Source: JAUWOY01 sp034431315
Lineage (GTDB): Bacteria; Chloroflexota; Anaerolineae; VGOG01
Assembly (NCBI GenBank): GCA_034431315.1
Contig: DAOUDK010000065.1
Coordinates: 24,927 to 88,926, forward strand
DNA: 64,000 nt
Direction of reading: 5' to 3'
In this document: piece by piece, positions 30,929-38,543 of the stretch
Layout: each line of letters begins with the position of its first letter
Position numbering within the stretch: the first letter of the stretch is position 1
The notes under the pieces: model-generated
Database searches by the model: none
Told to the model about the DNA's origin: nothing
The model's input: only the letters and a program-made list of their open reading frames with translations
Made by a program: the position numbers and the translations under genes

Positions 30929-32239
30929 TTACTCATTCACCACCGGCAGCGTCAACAGCGCGTGGGGCACAATTAACACATCTAACTCATCCCCCAGTTC
31001 GCGGGCAGCCAGCGCGAGCGCCTCCTCCATCGTCTCAGCGGGGATCATCTTACAGGCTTCCACCAGATCGGGGTGCTCACTACCCACGATGACTACCCGC
31101 GCCCCCTCCAGCACCTTCGCCATGATGAAAGCTCGCTGCGCGCCGGGCGGATAGCCGGTGCGCCGCAGCTCCTCCAGCAAACTGGACATGTCCCTGGCGC
31201 CTCGCATCTTCTCCAGGAAGCGTTGCTCCCCCACCCCCTCGCCCGCGCCCTCCTGACAGCGGGCGGGGATGATCAGGAAGCCGCCCGGCTTGACCACGGG
31301 CGTGGGGGCGAAGAAGAGATAGCTGGCCGCCCGGCTGGTCTGGTAGAGGTTGGCATCCTTGGGGAATCCCACGCCGCCGATGACGACGTCGTAACGTTGC
31401 GGCACCGGCACCTCGTACAACTGCCTGGCGAAGGCTACCAGTTCGAGAAAGGCCGCCGTCGGCTCGCCAGCGCGCACCGCCGCCACTCGCTTGTGGTCGT
31501 CCAGCACGACGTTGAGGATGAAGCGCAGCCCTGCTCGCCGCGCCGCCTCGCTGACCGCCTCGTGGAAGAGATTGCCCTCGATGCGGCCCAGCCGCGTGCC
31601 GGGGTGATCCACCATCTGCGGGCCGTGGGTGTAAGCGATCATGGCCTCACCCGCCGCGCCCACGGCCACCGTCTTGCGCCCGCCGGAGTAGCCCGCGTAC
31701 TGGTGCGGTTCCACGATGCCGGTGGCGATGAGCAAGTCGGCCTCGTAGGCTGCTCGGTGCACCGAGAGAGGGACGCCGCTTTCGGTCGTGCCCAGGTGCA
31801 CCAGCGCGGCCGGGTTCTGCGGCTCGTTGTCAATGACCCGGTAGCGGGCCACCACCTCCTCGCCCAGTTTGATGACCTTCTCCTCCGGCGTGCTGGGCCG
31901 GTGCATGCCGATGCCGCAGAGCAGGGTGATGTCCTCGTCCCGCACGCCAGCGGCAGTCAGCTCCGCCAGCAGCGCGGGCACCAGCAGATGATCCGGGCTG
32001 GCGCGGGTGATGTCGGTGAAGACGATGCAGACTTTAAGCGAAGCGGCATCGCCTGGCTTGGCCAGCTCCCGCAGCGGCGGCGAATTCACCGGCTTCGCCA
32101 GTGCCTCGGCGATGGTCGCTTCCACGTCGGCGATGGGCGGCACCTTTTTCGATTCCACCACCGTACCGCGCATCCCTGGCAGCAAGGCGAAGCTGATTTC
32201 GCCCTTGCCGTAGGGTACGGTATAGGTCTTCTCGCCCAT
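30929..32239 (-). CDS. larA: LarA-family nickel-pincer racemase/epimerase
   Basis: 436 residues of the LarA (DUF2088) family, which includes nickel-pincer-dependent lactate racemase and sugar-acid epimerases. FTDITRASP, GIGMHRPSTPEE and EPHQYAGYSGGRKTVAVG carry the catalytic His and Lys positions expected for the cofactor (His in PHQYAG, Lys in GGRKT). The ATG at 32239 overlaps the stop of the upstream DUF2283-like gene (TGATG). A second family member is at 53882-55219. No larB/C/E cofactor genes are seen in the window. The natural substrate is unknown. Confidence 0.82.
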   Translation of the reverse strand: MGEKTYTVPYGKGEISFALLPGMRGTVVESKKVPPIADVEATIAEALAKPVNSPPLRELAKPGDAASLKVCIVFTDITRASPDHLLVPALLAELTAAGVRDEDITLLCGIGMHRPSTPEEKVIKLGEEVVARYRVIDNEPQNPAALVHLGTTESGVPLSVHRAAYEADLLIATGIVEPHQYAGYSGGRKTVAVGAAGEAMIAYTHGPQMVDHPGTRLGRIEGNLFHEAVSEAARRAGLRFILNVVLDDHKRVAAVRAGEPTAAFLELVAFARQLYEVPVPQRYDVVIGGVGFPKDANLYQTSRAASYLFFAPTPVVKPGGFLIIPARCQEGAGEGVGEQRFLEKMRGARDMSSLLEELRRTGYPPGAQRAFIMAKVLEGARVVIVGSEHPDLVEACKMIPAETMEEALALAARELGDELDVLIVPHALLTLPVVNE

Positions 32240-32676
32240 CAAGCTATCTCCTTTTGGGCCAGAGCGAGAGCGGGCAACTCCTCCACGTAAGCGATAGGCA
32301 CCGGACGTCTGGCAGGCCGCGGGGAATAGGTGAGTACTTTCAGGAAGCGGTTAACCGGTGGCGTGGTGATAATCTTCAGCACCGTCTGACGCACATCGTC
32401 AGGTATTTCATCCAGCTTCAAGCGGAAACCACGAGGGCCGATCTCGGTCAGTCTGGCCAGTGCTGAATAGCTGATCAATCCCAAACTGAGGGGCTCCTCG
32501 TTTTCTCGATCAAAGCGCAGGATGATATTGTCCGTGAGTTCGACAGTGCAAGTAGCCGGACCTCGCTTAAAGAACAACTCCAGGATATCTCCTTCCTTAT
32601 CGTAGTGACAACGAATGACGGTACCGTCGTCTAAGGGGATTTCAAACTTAATCAGCCATGAAAATCTTTGCTTCAT
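32239..32676 (-). CDS. DUF2283-like cassette partner, copy 1
   Basis: 145 residues. The N-terminal half (CHYDKEGDILELFFKRG, then VELTDNIILRFDRENEEPLS) is an extended DUF2283-type fold; the second half (LTEIGPRGFRLKLDEIPDDV, RFLKVLTYSPRPARRPV) is shared only with the copies at 33910-34341 and 35438-35857. Its start overlaps the stop of a truncated toxin-like gene and its stop overlaps the larA start, so three frames are chained. It is likely the antitoxin or neutralising partner of the RNase-like protein family. Confidence 0.7.
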   Translation of the reverse strand: MKQRFSWLIKFEIPLDDGTVIRCHYDKEGDILELFFKRGPATCTVELTDNIILRFDRENEEPLSLGLISYSALARLTEIGPRGFRLKLDEIPDDVRQTVLKIITTPPVNRFLKVLTYSPRPARRPVPIAYVEELPALALAQKEIA

Positions 32677-32780
32677 GTTCCTCCACTCAGCTCTTCGTGT
32701 TCCTCAATGATGTGCTTCCACCGCTCCTCAGTGATGTAAATCTCACGTCCCCGGCGATCCCGCACCGTCCCTATGCGCAC
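32673..32780 (-). pseudogene. Toxin-like gene of cassette 1, internally deleted
   Basis: 35 codons, VRIGTVRDRRGREIYITEER, WKHIIEEHEELSGGT, then a stop overlapping the partner start. They match the first 33 residues of the full-length homologues at 34346-34669 and 35871-36188; the remaining 70 residues are gone. A good ribosome site (AAGGAGG) is kept before the GTG. Confidence 0.75.
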
Positions 32781-32815
32781 TATCTTGCCTCCTTAAGCCG
32801 AAGTCCGGTCGCCGT

Positions 32816-33910
32816 TTAGTGAGATGCCAGCCTGGCCAGGCGAGAAATGCCCTCACGGATCTCAGGCTCTGAGAGGGCGGTGAAGGCCAAACGCAAGAAT
32901 CTCTCCCCACCGCCCTGCGGGAAAAAGCCCCGACCGTCGGATAGGCTTAGTCCCGCCTTTTCCGCTCTCTCTCGTAGATTGGCCACGTTCATCGTTGCAG
33001 GCAGGGTGATTCCCAGAAAGAAACCGCCTTCAGGCTCGACCCAATCGGCTCCGGGCAGGTATTCCCGCAGCGACGCAGCCGTAGCCTCTAGCTTGGGGCG
33101 GTAAATCCCCTTCAGACTCTCCAAATTGGGTTCCAGCCATCCCCGACGACAGAATTCGTAGGCAACGCCCTGGGCCAGGAGTCCGGGGGTGACGTAGGTG
33201 TCCGTGGCAATCTTGGCTACGGCCTCGACGATGCGCTCAGGGGCAACGAGGTACCCTACTCGCACCCCGGGACTCAGGATCTTCGTGAACGACGAGAGGT
33301 GGAGCACCCGGTCGGGGTTCATGGTTCTCATTAGCGGCACATCGGCGCCCTGGTATCGCAACGCCCGATAGGGATTGTCCTCTACTATCCAGAAACCATG
33401 CTCCTCCGCCAGACGGACGATCTGCTCCCGTTTGGATAGCGATGTGGTCAGCCCGGTGGGGTTCTGGAAATCGGAGATGAGGTACAGCAACTTCGGCGTC
33501 ACCTTCCGCAACTGGGCGGCCAGGTATTCGATGTCCAGGCCATCGTGCTCCAGGGGTATGCCTACGAGGTTGGCGCCGTGCCGTCGAAAGGTGGTGATGG
33601 TGCGGTCGTAGGTCGGCTCCTCCACGAAGACGGTATCGCCTGGGCGCAGCAGGAGTGCCGCGAGGAACTCCTGGATTTGGAGCGAGCCGTTGCTGACCAG
33701 AACCTCTTCGGAGTTAGCTCCATGCCACCTGGCTATGGTCTCCCGCAGCGGCAGGTAGCCAGTTGATTTGCCATACTGCAGAACAGTCGCAGCGTCGGCG
33801 GCCAGGATCGCCGCAGCGCACTCCTGGATTTTGCTTACGGGGAAGGCTTCTACACAGGGTATTCCCCGGTTAAAGCTGATGCTGGTGACGTTGCGCATTC
33901 TCTTTTCCAT
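32816..33910 (-). CDS. PLP-dependent aminotransferase (LysN/MocR-type class I)
   Basis: 364-residue fold-type I aminotransferase, most like 2-aminoadipate or aromatic aminotransferases of the LysN group. ISDFQNPTGL (PLP contacts), VEDNPYRALRYQG and SSFTKILSPGVRVGYLV (Schiff-base Lys in SFTK) are present; GGFFLGI near the end fits the family. The ATG at 33910 shares its A with the stop of the upstream cassette partner (TGATG), so expression is coupled to it. The amino donor and acceptor cannot be told from sequence. Confidence 0.88.
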   Translation of the reverse strand: MEKRMRNVTSISFNRGIPCVEAFPVSKIQECAAAILAADAATVLQYGKSTGYLPLRETIARWHGANSEEVLVSNGSLQIQEFLAALLLRPGDTVFVEEPTYDRTITTFRRHGANLVGIPLEHDGLDIEYLAAQLRKVTPKLLYLISDFQNPTGLTTSLSKREQIVRLAEEHGFWIVEDNPYRALRYQGADVPLMRTMNPDRVLHLSSFTKILSPGVRVGYLVAPERIVEAVAKIATDTYVTPGLLAQGVAYEFCRRGWLEPNLESLKGIYRPKLEATAASLREYLPGADWVEPEGGFFLGITLPATMNVANLRERAEKAGLSLSDGRGFFPQGGGERFLRLAFTALSEPEIREGISRLARLASH

Positions 33911-34341
33911 CAAGCCGCCTGTCCTTGGGCCAGAGCGAGAGCAGGTAGCCTTTCGACGTAGGTGATGGGTTCAGAGCGCCTGGCACGAGGACGAGTATAT
34001 GAAGACACCTTGAGAAATTGATTCACCGGTGACGAAGTGATGATGCGTACCACCTTCCGGCGCACCTCATCAGCCATGTTATCTAGCTCCAGGCGGAAAC
34101 TACGTGGCCCCACCTCGGTAGGCTGTGCCAAACGAGAGTAACTGATAAAACTCAAGCTGAGCGGTTCCTCTTTCTCCAAATCGAACCGCAAGATGATGCT
34201 CTCAGTCAACTCAACCGCGCAGGTTGCCCGGCCTTTGCGGAAGATGACCTCCAGAATGTCCCCTTCCTCATCGTAACAATAATGGACAGGCTGTCCATCG
34301 TCGAGAACAGTGTCAAACTTGGTTAAACGTAACGCGCTCAT
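33910..34341 (-). CDS. DUF2283-like cassette partner, copy 2
   Basis: 143 residues. CYDEEGDILEVIFRKG, VELTESIILRFDLEKEEPLS and GPRSFRLELDNMADEVRRK align with copies 1 and 3, as does the ending PALALAQ. The ATG at 34341 has AGGTGA just upstream; the frame to 34563 translates the toxin gene out of frame. It starts 4 bp after the toxin-like gene and overlaps the aminotransferase start. Confidence 0.72.
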   Translation of the reverse strand: MSALRLTKFDTVLDDGQPVHYCYDEEGDILEVIFRKGRATCAVELTESIILRFDLEKEEPLSLSFISYSRLAQPTEVGPRSFRLELDNMADEVRRKVVRIITSSPVNQFLKVSSYTRPRARRSEPITYVERLPALALAQGQAA

Positions 34342-34345
34342 TTTT

Positions 34346-34669
34346 TCACCTCTCCCTGTAAATATGCACTCCCCATGCGGAAGTGACGAAGTTGTTGGGT
34401 TGTGTCGAACCATCTGGCAACTCACGGATGCGAAAGACAACCGCAACGATAATATGCGTGTAAGGCAGGGGCAGGTACTCACAGCGTCGGTAGTATTTAT
34501 AAGTCTGAGGGTCATGTGGCTCTTGTCGCCTCTGCCCCTTGCGAATTGTATCCAGCACATCACCGAAAAGGTCGGTTAACTCAACGTGCAATTCGAGAAT
34601 ATGCTTCCATCGTTCCTCGGTGATGTAAATCTCGCGCCCCCTGTGATCCCGCACCGTCCATTTGCGCAC
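34346..34669 (-). CDS. Putative RNase-like toxin, cassette 2
   Basis: 107 residues from a GTG at 34669 with GGAG eight bases upstream. Conserved in all copies: TVRDHRGREIYITEERWKHI, then H.EL...GDVL.TI+.G+R+QEPHDP, and the C-terminal HIIVAVVF and NNFVTSAWG. The pattern (ERWxHI, DP.xYKYY, NNFVxxA) resembles the PBECR (Barnase-EndoU-ColicinE5/D-RelE-like) toxin families; His and Arg in the ERWKHI motif and the NNF turn would be active-site candidates. That assignment is from motif memory and moderate. Paired with the DUF2283-like gene. Confidence 0.6.
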   Translation of the reverse strand: MRKWTVRDHRGREIYITEERWKHILELHVELTDLFGDVLDTIRKGQRRQEPHDPQTYKYYRRCEYLPLPYTHIIVAVVFRIRELPDGSTQPNNFVTSAWGVHIYRER

Positions 34670-34685
34670 TGGCTCGTCTCCTTTG

Positions 34686-35435
34686 TCACAACAACCGCAG
34701 CCCGGTCGCCGTAGAGAATACAATGAGCAGTTGCCCCACGATGTAGGTCATCCACACCAGGTCGCCTATCAGCAGGAACGTGCCTCCCTGAAACAGCCGG
34801 TGCCCCAGGAGCACGTCGGAGACGAGAAACAGCACCGCGCCCAGTGCCAGCAGCGCGAAGCGGGACTGTTGCAGCGCCAGGCTCACCGCCAACCCGGCCA
34901 TCGCTCCGAGCAGCAGCGCGTACGCCAGCGAGCCGTAGTTGAGCACGGCGGGGGTCTGCGGGGAGCGGATCAACGCCCACCACAGCACCACGGCCAAAAC
35001 GAGAAAGACGGCCAGCCCGGCGGCCCGCGCCCGGCCGTCCTGCAACCCCAACACGCCCCCCAGCCGCAGATAGCCGCTGATGTACAGCACGTGGGCCACG
35101 CCGAAAGCCCCGATGCCGAAGAGCACGTGCTGCGGCAGGGGCAGGAGCTCGGCCATGATCACGTCGCCCAGGAACGAGAACGCCATCCCGAAGAAGAGAA
35201 GCGCGGCGTAAGTGGCCAGCGGTGTACCGGCCGCGCCAGCCAGCCACCAGATCAGCGCGCACGCCACCAGGATGGCCGACGAGAGTATTTTGTTAAGGCG
35301 AGGGATGCGATTGATCCGCTCCTCGTCGAGCTTTCCGAAGACGAAGCCCAGGATCAGCAGCGCGGCCCAGACGGCTAGCAGCGCGCACAGCAAGGTGAAA
35401 TAGGGTTTAGAGATAGGCAATGTGAAGAAGTTCAT
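34686..35435 (-). CDS. YhhN-family membrane protein (lysoplasmalogenase-like)
   Basis: 249 residues with eight hydrophobic segments. FFGMAFSFLGDVIMAELLP and LFGIGAFGVAHVLYISGYL match the acidic and His-containing family motifs; the closing LVSDVLLGHRLF and GDLVWMTYIVGQLLIV are also typical. YhhN/TMEM86 proteins are lysoplasmalogenases or related lipid hydrolases. The ATG at 35435 lies 3 bp after the stop of cassette partner 3, so it is translationally coupled like larA and the aminotransferase. Confidence 0.8.
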   Translation of the reverse strand: MNFFTLPISKPYFTLLCALLAVWAALLILGFVFGKLDEERINRIPRLNKILSSAILVACALIWWLAGAAGTPLATYAALLFFGMAFSFLGDVIMAELLPLPQHVLFGIGAFGVAHVLYISGYLRLGGVLGLQDGRARAAGLAVFLVLAVVLWWALIRSPQTPAVLNYGSLAYALLLGAMAGLAVSLALQQSRFALLALGAVLFLVSDVLLGHRLFQGGTFLLIGDLVWMTYIVGQLLIVFSTATGLRLL

Positions 35436-35437
35436 TT

Positions 35438-35857
35438 CTAAGCCAGAGCGAGAGCGGGTAGTTTCTCAACGTAAGTGATGGGCACCGGTCGTTCGGCCCG
35501 GGGTGGGGAATAGGTGAGTATCTTCAGGAAGTGGTTGACTGGCCGCGTGGTGATGATTTTCAGTACCGTCTGACGCACATCATTGGGCATCTCCTCCAGT
35601 TTCAGACGGAAACTAAGAGGGCCGAATTCCGTTGATTGCATCAACGCTGAGAAACAGAGGAAGATAAGGCTAAGCGGCTTTCCCGTTTTGACGTCGTAGC
35701 GAAGCACGATTTCATCCGTTAGTTCCACACCACATCCGCCCCCCTTTTGGAAAAACATTTCCAGAGTGTCCCCTTCTTTGTCGTAGTGATAGAGAACCGT
35801 TTGCCCGTCATTCAGGGTCTCTTCGTATTCCACCAACCAATCAGGTTTCTCTTCCAT
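35438..35857 (-). CDS. DUF2283-like cassette partner, copy 3
   Basis: 139 residues. YHYDKEGDTLEMFFQKG, VELTDEIVLRYDVKTGKPLS, GPLSFRLKLEEMPNDVRQ and the ending PALALA match the other copies. The ATG at 35857 follows GAGGAGG. It begins 13 bp after the toxin-like gene and ends 3 bp before yhhN. Confidence 0.72.
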   Translation of the reverse strand: MEEKPDWLVEYEETLNDGQTVLYHYDKEGDTLEMFFQKGGGCGVELTDEIVLRYDVKTGKPLSLIFLCFSALMQSTEFGPLSFRLKLEEMPNDVRQTVLKIITTRPVNHFLKILTYSPPRAERPVPITYVEKLPALALA

Positions 35858-35870
35858 GACCTCCTCCCTT

Positions 35871-36188
35871 CTATCCAGGAACGTACTGCCCCCAAGCAGT
35901 CGTGACAAAGTTGTTGAATTCGGTAGAACCATTGGGCAACTGACGATAGCTGAAAACCACTACGACAATGATATGATTGTAGCCGTAGAGCAAGTCATCA
36001 TAAGAATAGCGGTACCGGTATCGTTGAGGATCACGTGCCTCTTGCTTTCTTCGCCCTTGCTTGAGTGTGTTCAGCACATCGCCCAGACGCCCATCTAACT
36101 CATCATGCCACTCGACAATGTGCTTCCACCGCTCCTCAGTGAGATAAATCTCCCATCCACGGCGATCTCGCACCGTCCATTTACGCAC
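35871..36188 (-). CDS. Putative RNase-like toxin, cassette 3
   Basis: 105 residues from a GTG at 36188. TVRDRRGWEIYLTEERWKHI, RRKQEARDPQRYRYRY, HIIVVVVF and NNFVTTAWG are all kept; about 60% identical to cassette 2. Soluble. It is the first gene of the chain that continues through the partner and yhhN. An untranslated stretch of about 100 bp with heptamer repeats lies upstream (36189-36297). Confidence 0.6.
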   Translation of the reverse strand: MRKWTVRDRRGWEIYLTEERWKHIVEWHDELDGRLGDVLNTLKQGRRKQEARDPQRYRYRYSYDDLLYGYNHIIVVVVFSYRQLPNGSTEFNNFVTTAWGQYVPG

Positions 36189-36297
36189 TGCTTCGCTCCT
36201 TAAACACCCTTGATTGCGACAATGACTGCAAGCAGCAAAAGCTATGGAGACTTCACATTTGCCAACCCGAAACCATGAAACCTGAAACCCGGAACCA

Positions 36298-37401
36298 CTA
36301 CAGGTCGTACTCCACTCCCAACCCCTCAGCGATCCTCCGCAAATCGGCGACGACCTTGGGATGCAGCGGAATCCCCTCCCGCCGCCGGCGATCCTCTTCC
36401 TCGAACTCCTTCTCCCCGTGGATGTAGATCCGCTCTGCCCCTTTTGCCTTGGCGCTGTTCTTCAGGCGGTGGATGATGTCGTCCATGGTAGCTTTGAACT
36501 CGTCCAGGGGACGGAAGGCATCAACCCGGATAGCACCGAAGAAGTGGCCCACATCGGCCGGCAGCGGCTTTCCATCTGGCGTCTTGGGATAGATGGTGTT
36601 GGCATAGCCGGCCCCTGGCAGCACCCCGCTCAGGATGTCCACCAGCAGCACCAAACCGTATCCTTTGTAGCCACGAAACAGCTCGCCCTCCCCGCCCAGC
36701 GGCAGCAGGCCACCACCAGCGCGGGCCAGCAGATTGTCCAGCACCCGACGGGCGTCGGGGGTGGCCACTCCATGCTCGTCCGTGGCCCAGCCCAATGGCA
36801 ATGGCTTGTCCTGTCGGTCGTACACCTCCAGCTTTCCTCGCGGCACAGTGCTGGTGGCCATATCCAGCACGAAGGGACATTCCTCGCCAGACGGGGCGGC
36901 CACGCTGATGGGGTTGGTGCCCAGCATGGCGTCTTTGCCAAAGGTCGGCACCACCAGCACCGCAGCATTGGTCATGGAGATGCCGATCATCTCGTGCCCC
37001 AGGGCCATCATCGAGTAATAGGCGGCGATGCCGTAGTGGTTGGAATTGCGCACCGCCACGAAGCCAACACCCACGTCCTGGGCTTTTTTGATAGCCAGCT
37101 TCATGCCTCGCACGCCGACCGGCTGTCCCAGTCCCGCCCCGCCGTCTACCAGGGCCGTGCCGGGGGTCTCGTGCACCACCTCGATGTTTGGGCGGGCCAA
37201 CATCACCCCGTCTCGCAGACCGTCCACGTAGCGCTTCAGGCGGGCCACGCCGTGGGAGTCAATGCCGCGCAGATTGGCTGCCACCAGGACGTCAGCAGTC
37301 ACAACTGCGTCATCGACCGGGACACCCATCTTCTCAAAGACCCGGGCAGAGAAATCGCGCAGAGGATCCGCCCAAACCTTAACACCTGCTCCTTCGCTCA
37401 T
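36298..37401 (-). CDS. Malate/L-lactate dehydrogenase (Ldh2 family)
   Basis: NAD(P)-dependent dehydrogenase of the type 2 malate/lactate (YlbC/AllD) family, 367 residues. The ATG at 37401 (MSEGAGVKVW) has AAGGAG eight bases upstream. Motifs: RGIDSHGVARL (catalytic His), NSNHYGIAAYY, GTNPISVAAPS, KGYGLVLLVDILSGVL. It oxidises malate, L-lactate or ureidoglycolate-type hydroxyacids; with larA and glcDF nearby a hydroxyacid role fits. Cytosolic. No promoter recognised. Confidence 0.9.
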   Translation of the reverse strand: MSEGAGVKVWADPLRDFSARVFEKMGVPVDDAVVTADVLVAANLRGIDSHGVARLKRYVDGLRDGVMLARPNIEVVHETPGTALVDGGAGLGQPVGVRGMKLAIKKAQDVGVGFVAVRNSNHYGIAAYYSMMALGHEMIGISMTNAAVLVVPTFGKDAMLGTNPISVAAPSGEECPFVLDMATSTVPRGKLEVYDRQDKPLPLGWATDEHGVATPDARRVLDNLLARAGGGLLPLGGEGELFRGYKGYGLVLLVDILSGVLPGAGYANTIYPKTPDGKPLPADVGHFFGAIRVDAFRPLDEFKATMDDIIHRLKNSAKAKGAERIYIHGEKEFEEEDRRRREGIPLHPKVVADLRRIAEGLGVEYDL

Positions 37402-37560
37402 AGTTATCACTCCTTTGTGTGAGATCATGGTCAATACGAGCAAAAGGGGAGCCTTAAACAGCCCCGATGCGGGCTATCACCGAGTTCCCCCTCAAATCGC
37501 TACCGCCATCGTCGGCGAGATCATTCTCGTGCAGCCTCAAAGAAAGCAAACCAGTCCAGA

Positions 37561-38466
37561 TCACCCAGCAACACTACCAGTTGGCACCTTCAGGCCCTCG
37601 TCCTCGATATCTAACAGGCGCTGCAAAGCGGTTATCGCTACCTCCAGCATTAATTCATCAGGCTCCCGAGTGGTGAGCCTTTGTAGAGTTACACTGGGCG
37701 TGATGACCAATACCCTTATCAGAGGATTGTCCTGGTGGGCAGCGCCGAACTTGATCAGTTCGTAGGCTAGACCAGCGATGACGGGAATGAGAACCAGGCG
37801 CGAGAGGATGCGTAGCACCAGCGTAGGCCGTCCAAACAAAGAGAAAACCAGAATGGCGATCACCGCAAAGAGCAATGTGAAGCCGGTGCCACAGCGTGGA
37901 TGAGCCGTGCTGTAAGCCTTGATAGCATCCGGTTCCAAAGGAGCTCCGTCCTCGTAGGCGTTGATGGTCTTGTGCTCCGCTCCATGATAGGCGAAGACGC
38001 GCTGGATGTCGGGGATGAAGCCGATGGCATAGACATAGATCAGGAAAAAAGCGAGGCGGACCAGCCCTTCGAGGATATTGCTGACCAGCGATGAGGCAAT
38101 GTAGCGATCCACTAGCCCAACCAGGAACAACGGCCCGAGGAGAAAAACACCTATGCCGATTACGAAGGAAAAGGCCACGGAACCCCAGGCAATCGGCCCG
38201 CTGAACTCGATATCTTCCTCTTCCAGGGCCACATCGGCCGAGAAGAGCAGAGCGCGCATGCCCAGGACCAACGTATCCCAGAGCATGATTATGCCCCGCA
38301 GGAAAGGCAGCTTGACCATCCGCCCGCCGTATATCCTGGCGTTTAGAGGTTTGTTGTGGATGATTATCTCGCCTGTAGGACTTCGGACGGCCACGGCCAT
38401 GTGCTTGGCTCCACGCATCATCACCCCTTCGATGACCGCCTGTCCACCGTAGTTGAATTCACTCAC
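37561..38466 (-). CDS. YqhQ-type DUF1385 membrane protein
   Basis: 301 residues. The signature YGGQAVIEGVMMRG at the N-terminus and FAYHGAEHKTINAYEDG near residue 158 define the DUF1385 family; four or more hydrophobic spans lie between. The GTG at 38466 has GGAGG nearby and a consensus promoter 30-60 bp upstream. Function is unknown in general; genes of the family often lie beside ribosomal protein L31 or peptide release factor genes, not here. Confidence 0.85.
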   Translation of the reverse strand: MSEFNYGGQAVIEGVMMRGAKHMAVAVRSPTGEIIIHNKPLNARIYGGRMVKLPFLRGIIMLWDTLVLGMRALLFSADVALEEEDIEFSGPIAWGSVAFSFVIGIGVFLLGPLFLVGLVDRYIASSLVSNILEGLVRLAFFLIYVYAIGFIPDIQRVFAYHGAEHKTINAYEDGAPLEPDAIKAYSTAHPRCGTGFTLLFAVIAILVFSLFGRPTLVLRILSRLVLIPVIAGLAYELIKFGAAHQDNPLIRVLVITPSVTLQRLTTREPDELMLEVAITALQRLLDIEDEGLKVPTGSVAG

Positions 38467-38496
38467 TTATCTGCCTCCAATTCAAAATTGTACCTG

Positions 38497-38525
38497 ATTG
38501 TACACCAGACGACGCCAGGTGTCAA
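38497..38525 (-). promoter_or_regulatory. yqhQ promoter
   Basis: Minus strand TTGACA (38520-38525), 17-base spacer, TACAAT (38497-38502). Confidence 0.85.
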
Positions 38526-38543
38526 CTTTTGAAGGACACGCCT

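Noticed and set aside
34576..35262. Arg/Ala-rich minus-strand frame overlapping yhhN
   Set aside because: Out-of-frame translation of a GC-rich membrane protein gene; the yhhN frame has the conserved family motifs.
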